Assembly (NCBI GenBank): GCA_025331125.1
Contig: JAOALB010000224.1
Span: 1-57,003, forward strand
From: Mycogone perniciosa
Lineage: Eukaryota; Ascomycota; Sordariomycetes; Hypocreales; Hypocreaceae
DNA: 57,003 nucleotides
Direction: 5' to 3'
Each line of letters opens with the position of its first letter. The first letter of the stretch is position 1. The position numbers were made by a program, and so were the translations under genes. The notes beneath the pieces are model-generated. The model searched no databases. It saw only the letters and a program-made list of their open reading frames with translations, and was not told where the DNA came from. Positions 35,181 through 46,319 of the stretch are shown here, piece by piece.

Positions 35181-36227
35181 TCAGAGACTTAGCAGCTTCT
35201 TCGCATGTCCCGCATATATACCCTTTACTGTCTCCTCATTAAACAGCTCCTTCAGCCCTTTATCCATCGTCTCCCCCTGTACCTCTATCAGACTCCCAGG
35301 GGTGAAGGGATAGTCAGATCCATAGAGTAGTCGAGATGCATCACCTACTCGTAGGTATCCATGGATTAGATCCGGGAAGGGAAACCCTGCGAGATCGAAG
35401 AAGAATCTTGTCTTGAAGAGCTCTTTAACCTGGCTGGCATTGAGTGTGGAAGGTGCGTTGATAATGGTCGCGAAGTTCGTAAAACGCTCCACCAGAGGAG
35501 GCAATGTTGCGCCACAATGGGAAACGAGGAATGTGAGATTAGGGTTCCGTTCAACAGTTCCCGATAACAGAAGATTGGTCACTGCGCGGGTTGTGTCGAA
35601 GAAGAACTCCAGCATTGGGGATGGATACTTGTCCAAGGGCTTTGGGGCAGTAGGATCGTTACCGCAACATGTGGTTGGATGCATGAATATGATAGCGTTT
35701 CGCCTATTGAGCTCCTGGAAAACGGCGTCAAGTGACGAGTCTCCAAGATAATGCCCATGACAATTGGTCATGACGGCAAAGCCAGCAGCGCCAAGCTTAA
35801 TGGCATAATCAATCTCAGCGAGGGAGCCCTCAATATCTGGGAGCGGGAGAGATGCAAAGAATCCAAACCGGGAAGGGTATTGAGAGCAGATTTGAGCCAA
35901 TTCCTCGTTGGTCTCACGCGTGATCTTGCGAGCGAGCGCATCATTGCCAGGTTGAAGGTGGGTGCCAGGCGAGGTTATGCTGAGTATGGATTTGCTAATG
36001 CCAAGCTTGTCCATCAACGCAATATGCGTCTCTGGTGTCCACTCCTAGCAGTGATGTTAGCAAGGGGTGCCATCGAAACTCTATTAGGGTAATTTAGTAT
36101 TAAAAACGGGAGTTTATCCTACCGGGATGGCTGGCATTCCGTCAGGCTTCCCAAAGCCATGCTCTTCGAGGTACTTCCTCCAACCGGGGGGGACAACATG
36201 TGCATGAGTGTCAATCCTCTCCATCAT
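35181..36227 (-). CDS. ACMSD-type amidohydrolase, probable aromatic acid decarboxylase
   Basis: Two exons on the minus strand, 36227-36123 and 36044-35181; 322 residues. It belongs to the amidohydrolase-2 family that includes ACMSD, gamma-resorcylate and 6-methylsalicylate decarboxylases. The N-terminal metal motif is THAH (His8, His10), followed by FMHPTT, the histidine of VSHCGA, and the final metal Asp in YGSDYPF. The protein starts MMERIDTHAH; a second ATG lies three bases downstream. Within an aromatic cluster it may decarboxylate a substituted salicylate or hydrolyse an intermediate. The choice between 6-methylsalicylate-type decarboxylase and another role is inference. The 78-nt intron joins PAIP to EWTPETH, restoring a motif common in this family. 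Confidence 0.88.
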
Positions 36228-36958
36228 GATAGAATAAGGGAATGACGCTATTTGCTTCGAGACTTGATGTGTTTGGATGAAAAGTGAGGAGGATTGTGGC
36301 GGGTATTGTTCCTGGTTCTTCCAGCCAAGCAATGGAGGATTTGTACCATTTACGAATCAGCAATAGCACCTCTCGGCAATTGCGGTAAATATCATGATCA
36401 AGGCGGGCGGGGAAGCTACGGAATAAGCATTCGGAATTAGCCGTGGATGTTTTGGTGGAAATCCGACACATTGACCAGGGGCTGATCCCATCAACAAGCG
36501 GGGACTGTCCTCCGTATTTCTCACCTTTCCAGAAACTGCTTCAACTTCAAAGTTAGTTTCTTAGAACGGCGTTAGTGCTGAGATATTCCCCACGGGGTAA
36601 TACCTCATCTCATCCCCGCGCCTTCGCGGACAGATCGGAACGCAATTCTCTGCATTTTTTCCCCCAGACAGCAAATAATAAGCCAATTCAACCGTTTTAA
36701 GCCACAAGAATAGTGACCAATCGCAGCAATGGGAATTCATCACCATTGGGACATGAGGATGGCTGAGGGGGGATACTGCGTGCGTGGACAGGAACGTGAA
36801 ATGGTAGAGATTGATCTTGGCATTTGAATTGAAGAATATAAAAATCCGAACTGAAACGCTCGAATGTTGGTCAATCGAGCTTTTACAACCTCGTTTCCTC
36901 CTTCTATTTTCGTTGATGGTACCCTTTTGTCTAATTCAAACCCTCTTCTTCGACAATC
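36228..36958. promoter_or_regulatory. Divergent promoter of the amidohydrolase and MFS transporter genes
   Basis: A 731-bp space between divergent start codons. It contains a near match to the cluster motif (ATATTCCCC at about 36583-36591 next to ACGGGG) and several ATCCCC/CGGGG words at 36580-36640, but no exact CGGGGATAT. No coding signal. Confidence 0.5.
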
Positions 36959-38617
36959 ATGGCTACCAAGAACTCTTCATCTGTGGATGTTGAGAAAATA
37001 GAGTCTCTTGTCATGAAGGAGAATGTCCCTGTTATCGAGCCCAAGCTCTCCAGCAGAGGTCTGCCGCTTATTCCTCAGCCTAGTGATGATCCTTTTGACC
37101 CTCTCAACTTTGCTGGTTGGCAAAAGATCCTCATTCTTGTGGTCCTATGCATCTGGACCACCATTGGGCCTCTCAACATAATTAGCGTGGCTTCTGCCTT
37201 CTTCCCAATCTCCGAGGATCTTAATATCAGCCTAAATTCCGTCACGTACCTCGTTGGAGCCCCTCTGCTTGCCTATGGAGTAGCTTCGCTTATCTGGGTT
37301 GCTCTTGGAAACCGATTCGGAGTCCGAATTGTCTTCGTCCTGACCAGTCTTATTACGGGCCTGTTTTGCATATGGGGAGCGGTGACCAATTCTGCTGCAG
37401 CACTCATCACGGCTAGAACCTTAGCCTCCATCTTCGCTGCGTCTCCAGAGACACTAGGTCCTCAGGCTGTTGCCGATGTCTTCTTCCTTGAGGATCGTGC
37501 AAAGTGTATGGGCCTATACACCCTCTTTCAGGCATCTGGTTATGCTGTAGGTTCCCTGATAGGGGGATACATCGCAGTTGATCATGGATGGCGTTGGATC
37601 CAATGGGTTGTGGCAATCCTGTCACTAGGTACCTCCCTCCTCCTTTTTCTATTTTTCCCGGAGACACAATACACCAGACAGTCGGGCAGTCTCCACCATC
37701 GCCAACGCACGCTCGTGGACAACCTTCGGTTCTGGCCTGTTTCTGGAGGTGGCCGAAGAAAGGTTGACAGGTACGTACGGCTTCTTTTCACAGAGTAAAT
37801 CAAGTCTAGAATTGCTAATGCCACGTTCTTGTTTCTAGCCTGTGGACATCGTTCGCTTATCCATTCAAATACCTTCCGCATCCAACTGTCATCATCATGA
37901 CTTTCCACTTCAGCATTTTGCTGTTGACCACCAATTACATGCTTACATCAAACACCTTCATCTACCAGGGCGTCTATGGTTTCAACGTCAAGCAAATTGC
38001 TTTAACAAGCTTTGCGCCGTTGATTGCGGTGTGGATTGCGATTCCTTACTGCGGTATTCTGAACGACTATGTCATCTCAAGACTCCGGCGTCGCGCTGAT
38101 TTCTTGCCGGAGTGGCGACTCATGTTCTTCGTGCCTACTTGCATAATTGGACCTGTCGGATGCATAGTCGTTGGTGTCTGTGCCCAGAACAAGAGTCACT
38201 GGATTGTTCCTCTCATTGGTGAGGCACTAGGTATGTAACATATCACCACGAAAATGAAGTAAAAGAACAGTGAGCTAATTTAGTTGTTTTCTCTTCCTTT
38301 TTCTAGTCATGATTGCCTTTGTGACAGCCAATAATCTCACCCAGACGTACCTAGTGGATATCTATGAGGCTCGGGCTGATGCTACCCTGGTCGTGCTGAA
38401 TGGATTCAAGAACTTTGCAGCCTTCGGAGTCTCTTATGCCGTGGTTCCTTGGAACACTTCGGCTGGTTACGCCGTACCTTTTGGAGTCATGGCTGTGCTC
38501 GTATTTATAGCTCATATTCCAATTTTCGTGCTTTGGTGGAAGGGCAAGCAGATCCGTGAATGGAGCGCCAAGGTCTGGGAGGAGGCCAAGCCATCTCACC
38601 ACGGAGATGCTTTCTAG
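36959..38617 (+). CDS. MFS transporter (DHA1-like)
   Basis: Three exons, 36959-37770, 37839-38230 and 38307-38617; 504 residues. About twelve hydrophobic segments follow a soluble N-terminus that ends in DPFDPLNFAGWQK, a signature of fungal DHA1-type carriers. The loop after helix 2 (GNRFGVRIVFV) fits the MFS motif A position. It is predicted to be a proton-coupled carrier of the plasma membrane. Its place between catabolic enzymes suggests import of the aromatic substrate or export of a toxic intermediate; the sequence does not tell which. Junctions are phase-matched and restore transmembrane sequence. It diverges from the amidohydrolase gene and may share its promoter. Confidence 0.93.
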
Positions 38618-39532
38618 TGGCTTGATGGCTCTTGTACATATGATCATTCTCCTCAGCAGACCCTATACTTTATCCTTGGGGAGAAAGCAGAATATCGTTC
38701 ATTCGACTTATGCCAGAAGGATTCGTTGATCCGAGATAGCATATTACGTATTTTATCGTGCTCGGCTTATTCCCCCATCTATGGCCAACTTGGTTTTTAG
38801 CAACCATACATAAACACAACTTCCTGTGAAGCAAGTTTCTCTGTAATTCATCATGTAACTAGTCAGGACGGATCTTCGGCACACCAACTAACAAAGGTCC
38901 ACACCAGCGGGCTTTTCTAACCCTACGTCCGGCCGACCCGAAAAGCTGAGTAGGATGCACCCTCTCTACTCGACAGTCGTGTGTTTTACCTCCAATAAAA
39001 ACAGCAAGATATTGTCTGTGGCGTGACGCCTCATGCACCAGATCCCGGATATCACAAAACAACGTTCAGGCCGACCACTCACGAAGGTGATATCTAATTC
39101 CAACCATTAAAGAATCACATTTTCCAGCTAGTTGACTACACTTTCCACATCTATGCGCAGAGATCTGCAGCGAGGGAAGAGACTAAGACCGACTAAAGAG
39201 GAAATGGAGTGGATCAAAATGGATGCTCTGGATCTCGCTGCCTCGGAGAATTTACTGATTTCTCATATAATACGGAGTACGGAGTACTAAGTATTAGATC
39301 AGATATCAAAGTGGACTGACTCGCGCTAGACTTCGCCACCTCCCCGGATTTTGTTATAAGGTGCCGCGATATCCCCGAATATGCCGCCCTGCCATCCTCC
39401 CCCTCCACCAGCACACATATTACACCACAGGATAGGAAAAAAAAACACTCAATATTCATGTATTTTGGGAGTTCTACAAATTCTATCCGGAACTGACATA
39501 GCTTCCGGACTATTCACCGCCACAGAGCACAG
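38618..39532. promoter_or_regulatory. Intergenic and promoter region of the cluster regulator gene
   Basis: About 0.9 kb. The first part carries the transporter's 3' UTR. The last 300 bases hold an exact inverted CGGGGATAT at 39369-39377 and a doubled TACGGAGTA near 39272. No gene seen. Confidence 0.5.
39369..39377 (-). promoter_or_regulatory. Candidate regulator site CGGGGATAT (inverted)
   Basis: Read on the plus strand as ATATCCCCG, 156 bases before the start codon of the Zn2Cys6 gene. If it is the regulator's own site, the gene would be autoregulated. Confidence 0.4.
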
Positions 39533-42357
39533 ATGACTCCGAGCGAAAGCAGAAGTAAGAATGACGAGCGGAGACGATCTGCCCCTTCGGAAGACTCTGC
39601 ACCACCACAGACTTACTTTAAGCGCCAACGAACAGCATTGGCATGCAACAGTTGCAGGTAATGTCAAAATGTCTCATTGATCCATGAATTCCTTAGAGTA
39701 CTCGTGATGCACAGTCTCAGGCAGAGATTGCTATAGTGGGAATCGCCCATAATAAATATAATCGCTGACAATGGCGCGCGTTGCAGGGCCCGGAAGACAC
39801 GGGTATGTACCGGACCGCACCTTGAGGTATCACATATGATGCGATAAGGCCTGACTAGATCCTAGTGTGATGGCTCCCGGCCCCGATGTACTATGTGTGT
39901 TGAAATGGGCTTAGAATGCTTCTATCAACAACCTGCAGCTTCATCGGGCAAATCGTAAGGCAGCCTTTTCCGTTGCGTTCGGCTTATCAGTGCTTCTTAT
40001 ATGCATCGTTGGCTGACTCCACTCCCACCTCAGTCATTCCACAGAGCTCGAGGGGAGATTGAACTCAATTGAAGAGACTCTGCGTCTGCTCGTGGAGAGA
40101 CAAGAGGCACCTGCTGTCGTCCGTCCACCTTCACTAAGCTCGAGAAGTGCAATGCATCATGAAGACGCAGACAGTTCAAGTCGAGGCGACTCTCAGATCC
40201 ACGTCCCATCCGAGGACACAGTGGACGGTATGGGAGCGATTACGTTTGCCGACGAGCAAGAATCCGGCTTCTTTGGTACGATTTGTACAAACTTGTGGGT
40301 TAGACAAGCGCAACTGAAGCAGCTTCGCTGATGCTATGTTCCAGGACCTTCTTCTAATATCGCCTTCATTGGCCAAATAACCCATGCCATGGCGGCAGCT
40401 GTAAACACCGATGCAACCAGACCCCCTCCAGGAGATTCCAGGATAGATGGTGCGATTATGAGCATCTCGAGACCAGCATCACCAATTGCGGGAGCACAAA
40501 GCTACGACAACAACCTTCCCAATGCTGTTGACATCTACACTCTTCCTCCTGAAGCCGACATGCTCCATCTTATCCGTCTGTTCTTTGCAGATACTGGCAT
40601 GTTGTTCCCGTACATTCACGAAGGCTCCCTGCTTGAAGAATTCGCCGCAGCAAAGCAAAGCAACTTTACCTCCGTCAGGCGATCGTGGCTCTGTCTCCTA
40701 AATATGATCCTGGCATTTGCAACTTGTGTCAGTGCCCGACCCGACCTGCCTGTCGAACAAAGCGCCGCTGAATCAGATGTATTCTTCCAACGAGCGCAAG
40801 CTTTATCTGGGAAGATGGCGTTTAAAACAGCAAATGTCGAAATTGGTTAGGACTTCTACAGCAACATGATGATCTATCACTAACATCTTGTAGTCCAATA
40901 CTTACTCCTGATGACCCAATATCTTCAAGGAACACAGCGCTCTGCCCAGACGTGGAACCTCCATGGCCTGACGGTTAAAGCAGCCCTCCAACTGGGGCTT
41001 CATACATCTAGTTCATATGCCAAGTTTACGCCACTTGAGAAAGAGACAAGGAAGCGGACATGGTATGGCTGCGTTGTTCTTGATAGGTGAGTTATGTGCT
41101 GCCCAAAAAAGGGGGGGTTAACTCATGCAGTCTCTAGGACTTTGAGTATGACTTTTGGGCGCCCGCCAGCCATACCAGTCGAGTTTGTCCAGATGGAGCT
41201 ACCACTTAATGTCGATCTAGAAGTTATCAACTCCATGAACGGTTCTTCCGAGTCTTCATATAACACTTCGACTGTATCATTTTTCGTTGCTACAATGTGA
41301 GATTTCCTTCTATCGCCCTTGTGTATATAATGCCAGCTGTTAACAAAGTGTGCAGAAAATTGTATGTAATTCTCGGCGATACCATTGCTGATCAATATGG
41401 CCAAAACCTAGGCTGCGCTTCACACCCCCCAGTCACATCAATGCTTGAGAGTGTAATTAGGTTGGAGGGTAAGCTGCTGGGATGGAGAAGTAGCTTACCT
41501 TTACAGCTTAAGCTTAGATCATGGAATGTGATTTTTTCCGAGTCTGAAAACACGATATTTCACCGGCTCTCGATTATACTCGCGCTGCGATACCTAAATT
41601 CCCGCGTCTTGCTTCATCGGCAAGTTCTAGCCAGATTCTTGGAGCAAATAAACAACCCCAACACGGACCCGGAGGAAGGACTATTTCTCCGACAATTCGG
41701 TCATGGCAGTTTACAAGTCTGCCTCGAATCAGCCTCTGAAATAATTTCCATCATCTATAAGGTCGGGAAGCAGCCCTCCATGCTTGGAGCTTGGTGGTTC
41801 TCGGCTTATTACAGTGAGTCTGTTCAAGCAAAATCCATACTGACCAGGGGCTGACATGATAAGCCTTCAATGCTGCTCTTGTAATTTTTGCTGGCCTCTT
41901 GATTCAAGCAAATGGCGTGGCCGGACCGATGGGGACAGGGACTGGCACAAACGATGACCTCAGGGTCAGTCTTCATCTTGCTGTAGAGGCACTTCAAACC
42001 CTAGGAGGTGGTGTGCGCCTTGTCCAAAGGTGCCGCAAGTATCTTGAAACCCTCGTGCGTGTTGCCGCAACAACAGGTCAGTTCACTTATGGCACACCTC
42101 CTGGGCTCACCCCATCACTTACTTTGGTACCAGGCGGTGGAAATCCTCAGGCCAGCTGGTCCAACATCCTTCAGTCAGGGGAATCAAGCGCCTCACAGTT
42201 GGTTGGATATGCTGGCGCACCACCCTGCTCTGATACAGAGCTTTCTCCTCTCGGTCTGGACCTTGGAGAGTTTCTCACTGAAGATAATCTTGATTTCCTT
42301 ACTGGTCTTATGGACTCGTCACAGCAAGTGCTCGAAATTCCTATTCAAAACTACTGA
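39533..42357 (+). CDS. Zn2Cys6 fungal transcription factor of the aromatic cluster
   Basis: Nine exons: 39533-39657, 39787-39802, 39866-39954, 40034-40275, 40345-40845, 40894-41086, 41138-41296, 41356-41813 and 41864-42357; 758 residues. Exons 1-3 join to give the binuclear zinc cluster C-x2-C-x6-C-x6-C-x2-C-x6-C (CNSCRARKTRC, then CTMCVEMGLEC). A coiled-coil-like segment, ELEGRLNSIEETLRLLVE, follows, for dimerisation. The middle is the fungal-specific regulatory domain, recognisable by FFGPSSN, by WNLHGLTVKAALQLGLH, and by RKRTWYGCVVLDR then MTFGRPPAIP. It is the only regulator among the catabolic genes and likely their inducer-responsive activator. Exon 2 is 16 nt and encodes part of the zinc cluster. 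All nine exons are in phase to one stop, but no transcript evidence exists. Confidence 0.93.
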
Positions 42358-42559
42358 TGCATGTCAACACAGGTCCTAGGGTGTCATTTAATCAGACTTG
42401 CAGTCAGGGCCTGTGAAGAGAACAAGGGTAAAAGATGTGTAATGTGTAAATCATGACTTAAGAATGGTTAATATGAAACAAGTGTGAAACTATTTGTGCT
42501 GGAACCCATTACTTCTTAATTCCAGCTTGCCTGACAATGAATTGGTTCGATTCCAAATA

Positions 42560-43964
42560 TCAAGGCAGCCTTAGTACTGCTCTGCCCTTGATTTCAAATT
42601 TCGCCAATTTTTCCATAACTTGGTTGATCTCACTCAGATCATGAATCTCAATTTGCGGCTTCACCTTTCCTTCAGCTGCCATCTCCAGCAGCGCTTGAAC
42701 TTCGCTTTCCACACCAACAGATGTGCTGACTACGTTCAATCCTATAACTTGCGTTAATTCTCTTCCCCTATAAAACAATCTCACATGGAGCTTACCTCGG
42801 ACGATCATCTCAAAAGGCGAAATCGGGACATGAAAGTCCAGTCTCGGAATTCCCACGCACACGAGAGTACCTAGATTTCTAAGTAACTTGGGCACTGATT
42901 CATACGCCCTTTCAGATCCGGCCGTCACAATCACGGCATGAGCTCCAAGTCCACCTGTAAGTTCCTTTACTGATTTCTCCACCTGTTATAAGACAAAACA
43001 GTTAGCTTTCAAGGAGCAAAACGAGCTTAAGTGGGATCGAAGAGGACATGGTCCATACATCTTGTTTTTGGAAGTCTATGAAGTCGGTGGCACCGCAGGA
43101 ACGACATAGGTCAGACTTGTCGCCACTATCAACAGCGATAACACGGTAGCCAGAAGCATGTGCGATCTGAACACCGAGGTGGCCGAGGCCGCCTCCAGCT
43201 CCTAGAATCACCACTGAGTTGCCTGGTTGACTGAACTTGCCGATTTTGGCGACGGCTGAATACATGGTCACTCCGGCTGTACAACTCTTGTCAGATTCCT
43301 TGAGAATTATACAACCATCATGATCTTGAGGACTCACCACAGAGTAGCGGGGCTACAATCTCTGGTTTCAGTCCTTCGGGGATAATTGTCGTGTACTTTA
43401 GCGGCGAAACTACATATTGCTGACATGTTCCGACAACATTCTACCCGTAATTAGTGAAAACTGTATCAATTCTTGCTAAGGAGGTGACCGTCACTTACCC
43501 TCCCCGAGTTCTTTTGATAGGGGCAGTGCGCATATCGCACCTTGCAGATCTCACAGTCTCCACAGGCGCTATAGATCCACTTTACGCCTACTGACTTTCC
43601 CATGATATTTTCTGGCACACCTTTGCCGACTAGGTATTCGTTAGTCCATTTTTATTTCTTCTCTTTTCCCTCAGGTGTGTATATGTGAATGCCACACATT
43701 ACACTTGTTGGGCGGAAAGGAATATTACTTACGCTTAATGACTTGTCCCACGCCCTCATGGCCAGCGATATTGGTATCCATTGGTGTCTCGCCATAAATA
43801 CTGTGGACATCTGAGTGGCAGAAGCCAGTGAATTCTAGTTTTACGAGGACTTCTCCTTCTGATGGTTCAGGAATCGGGATATCATTTCTGAGAGTCAGCG
43901 TTGCGCCGTGATGAGGGCGGTCGAGCCATGCTGCCGTTTGCGTCTTGGCTATTGACATTTTCAA
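42560..43964 (-). CDS. Zinc-dependent alcohol dehydrogenase
   Basis: Six exons on the minus strand: 43964-43733, 43629-43499, 43440-43338, 43276-43059, 42982-42796 and 42741-42560; 350 residues, the size of yeast ADH1-type enzymes. Catalytic zinc ligands are Cys49, in FCHSD, and the His69-Glu70 pair in GHEGVG. The structural zinc lobe has Cys100, Cys103, Cys106 and Cys113; the last gap is one residue shorter than usual. The Rossmann segment GAGGGLGHLG is followed by AVDSGDK, whose acidic residue indicates NAD+ preference. It interconverts an alcohol and an aldehyde. In this cluster it could oxidise a hydroxybenzyl alcohol for the aldehyde dehydrogenase at 28040. Start could also be Met3 at 43958. 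It converges with the regulator gene. Confidence 0.95.
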
Positions 43965-44753
43965 GTCAATGTTCTGCTCCTAAGACAAGGGTAATGGAAA
44001 GATAATGATAACGCCGGTAAGATTATGCACAGGTGTTGTCCTAATTTCTCAAGTCTCCAAACCTTACTATGCTTATCGGTCCGCCCTTTTTTATTGTAGA
44101 TATAAACCCAATATGTTTTGTAAGTCCCGCCGGATTTGGAACAGCCCCGATCTCTGTAAATCCTGAATATCCGGTTTGACGGAACGGAGTGGTATCGTTT
44201 GTGGGGCCGTTCGGTGGCATCCCGATATAGCCCCAACTGTGAAGACCGGATAAGCCGGAAAACATTAGTCGCGCAACGCCCAGCTATGAAGGCTGCTTGA
44301 AGGATTAATGCCAACTGCCGCAAGGCTTATGCATAGTTTATCTCATTATCATTGATACGTACAACCATAGCGTGTGGAGAAAATTGAGGGTCCCATCAAG
44401 CCCTCTCCTAGAGTTCAAAATTTTCCATGTCTGTCATCTTGCGCTTCCAGATTTGTAATTGCATGATTCCCAAATGCTACATAGGCCCTCAGGTCAGCTG
44501 AAAAAGTCGGATATGGACGCACACTATGCTATTGAAACTAATAGCTGCGTGAACCGAAGTGATTAACGATCCATATCAGCATTTAGTCACACTTTCGAAG
44601 CACCCTCGTGTAGTCACTCAAAGTGCTGTCATCTACTTTGACTCCTGGCTGTCCCTGCTGTAAGCAAGTGGATCAATTATCTTCATTGTATTCATCTGCC
44701 TCTCCGCTGGAAAATTGGGTTGAATACAGTGGTATATTCTTCTTTGTTCTATC
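43965..44753. other. Intergenic and promoter of the alcohol dehydrogenase gene
   Basis: About 0.8 kb. No gene recognised. The stretch at 44100-44270 is rich in CCGG, CGGTTT and GATATA words, including CCCGATATAG, a loose match to the cluster motif. The right part holds the 3' UTR of the metallo-beta-lactamase-fold gene. Confidence 0.5.
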
Positions 44754-45780
44754 TTACCCATATGTCCTCCTCACAATGTCATCCACACTCTCCTTCCACT
44801 CACTCCCTTTCCAACCATTAAGCTTCTTCGGATATAGAGGCATCAAGTTTTCAAGAATGGCATCATGCGCTAAAGCAGCCAGTACATCTCCTCCTTTTTG
44901 TAGATCATTCACTTTCGCCATTGTCGAAATTGCAGTCTGTGGATCTTTATGAAAGCTGGGCGTCCCGTTTGGACCAACTGTAACGCTTACTGGCCGCGCT
45001 CCCACAAGCAGCGCGCGGTGGTGACAACAGTCTCCTCCCATGAATACCCACTCGTCATCGCCGGTATGTGCCAACGCACCTAAATGGCCAGCCATATGAC
45101 CAGGCGCATCAACAAGGTAGAATGAGCCGTCCGAGAAGAAATCGTATGCACGTTCGAACGGTCCAACCGGGACCCAGTTATCCGTTTCGAACGATAGTTC
45201 GCGATACTTGGGGTGGTCAATGATGGCGGAGAGGAAGGGAGACTTGGCTGCTTTGGGATAGCCAGGGGAAGTAGCTGCATAGGAGCCTGATCCAGTTACG
45301 AATGCTGCGTGCGAGAATTTGACTGGGTCGCCAGTATGGTCAAAGTGTAGATGGGAGAAGACAACGGTTGACACATTAGAGGGTTTGACAGGGCCTTCGT
45401 TGAGGAGATCGACAGCATCTTTGGGGACGACCGGGGAAATGAAAGAGTAGTCAGCCCGGATAACATCTGGGTTGTTGTCAAGTTCCTACCCTCAAATGTC
45501 AGTATCTCGACGAGAATGGTGAACTGATGGAAAGTGTACAACGGATGACTACTACCTTTCGCATTCCAAGATCAAATAGAACGTGTCTACCCGATGGATG
45601 GCTGATCAAGAAGCTATAGTCCGGGGAAAACTGCCTTGCTTTTCGCATATCGTTGTCGCCATCTTCAAACAGCCAACGATCGGGCAGGTAGAGCTTCCCC
45701 GTGGGAAGTGCAGAAACATCCACTGTTACAGATGGAGATGGTAGGGTATGCTGCGGATTGGCCATCTTGGTTGCTTCCAT
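44754..45780 (-). CDS. Metallo-beta-lactamase-fold hydrolase (lactonase-like)
   Basis: Two exons on the minus strand, 45780-45556 and 45485-44754; 318 residues. The dinuclear zinc motif HLHFDH lies at residues 120-125, followed by the metal histidine of PGHMAGH and the bridging Asp in GGDCCHH, the order seen in N-acyl-homoserine lactonase-like (AttM/AiiA) enzymes. Fungal relatives include the benzoxazolinone-opening enzyme of Fusarium FDB clusters. It would hydrolyse a lactone or lactam. In this cluster the possible role is to open an aromatic lactone before entry into the gentisate route; that is inference. The start could also be Met6 at 45765. It shares a 539-bp divergent promoter with the FAH-type gene. 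Confidence 0.9.
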
Positions 45781-46319
45781 AGGAGTATACTGGATTTCGC
45801 AATTGGCAACGTTGAGCGTGAGGAAGCTCTAGATAAAGATGATAAATGCACATGTATGAATGCCAGAGAATCAGTGGAAGTGAAAATAGAGGATTGGGCA
45901 GCAAGGAAATACTAAGCGTTAGTTCGCTGCATGGGATCTATGTGTACTCAGGCAGCCAGGCTAATCTTGGGCATTATGTGGAACATGGTTTACCCTGTCC
46001 TCAGAACCCCCCTGCAAACTTCGACCCAAATGTTGTTACGTTTATTCTGTGTGTAGATTAGTTTATGCAATCATTATTAATGGATGGGGATCGTAAATCC
46101 CCAAATCCATACTCCGTAGCTTACGCCGGAAACACATCCGAGACTTCCCCGCAACCGACTGCCCCGGCTCCGGCTATCTCCACCGCTGCCCGGGATCCCC
46201 GAAGACTATGGGACAGCTGTATTAGAAGAGACGACCTGACCTGACCAGCCTTGAGAATTCATATGATGTCGACACGTGAGGGATCATACCAAGAACGTTG
46301 AGTTTACTACAAGGTCAAT
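45781..46319. promoter_or_regulatory. Divergent promoter of the MBL-fold and FAH-type hydrolase genes
   Basis: A 539-bp space between divergent starts. It contains a perfect palindrome CGGGGATCCCG-like word (CGGGATCCCCG at 46191-46201), several CCGG words at 46125-46195, and one TACTCCGTA near 46109. The palindrome overlaps the CGGGGAT core of the cluster motif but is not identical to it. Confidence 0.5.

Noticed and set aside
42530..42580. T-loop-like GGTTCGATTCC suggesting a tRNA gene
   Set aside because: The stem around it is imperfect, no matching acceptor or anticodon arm is found upstream, and it lies at the 3' end of the alcohol dehydrogenase gene.
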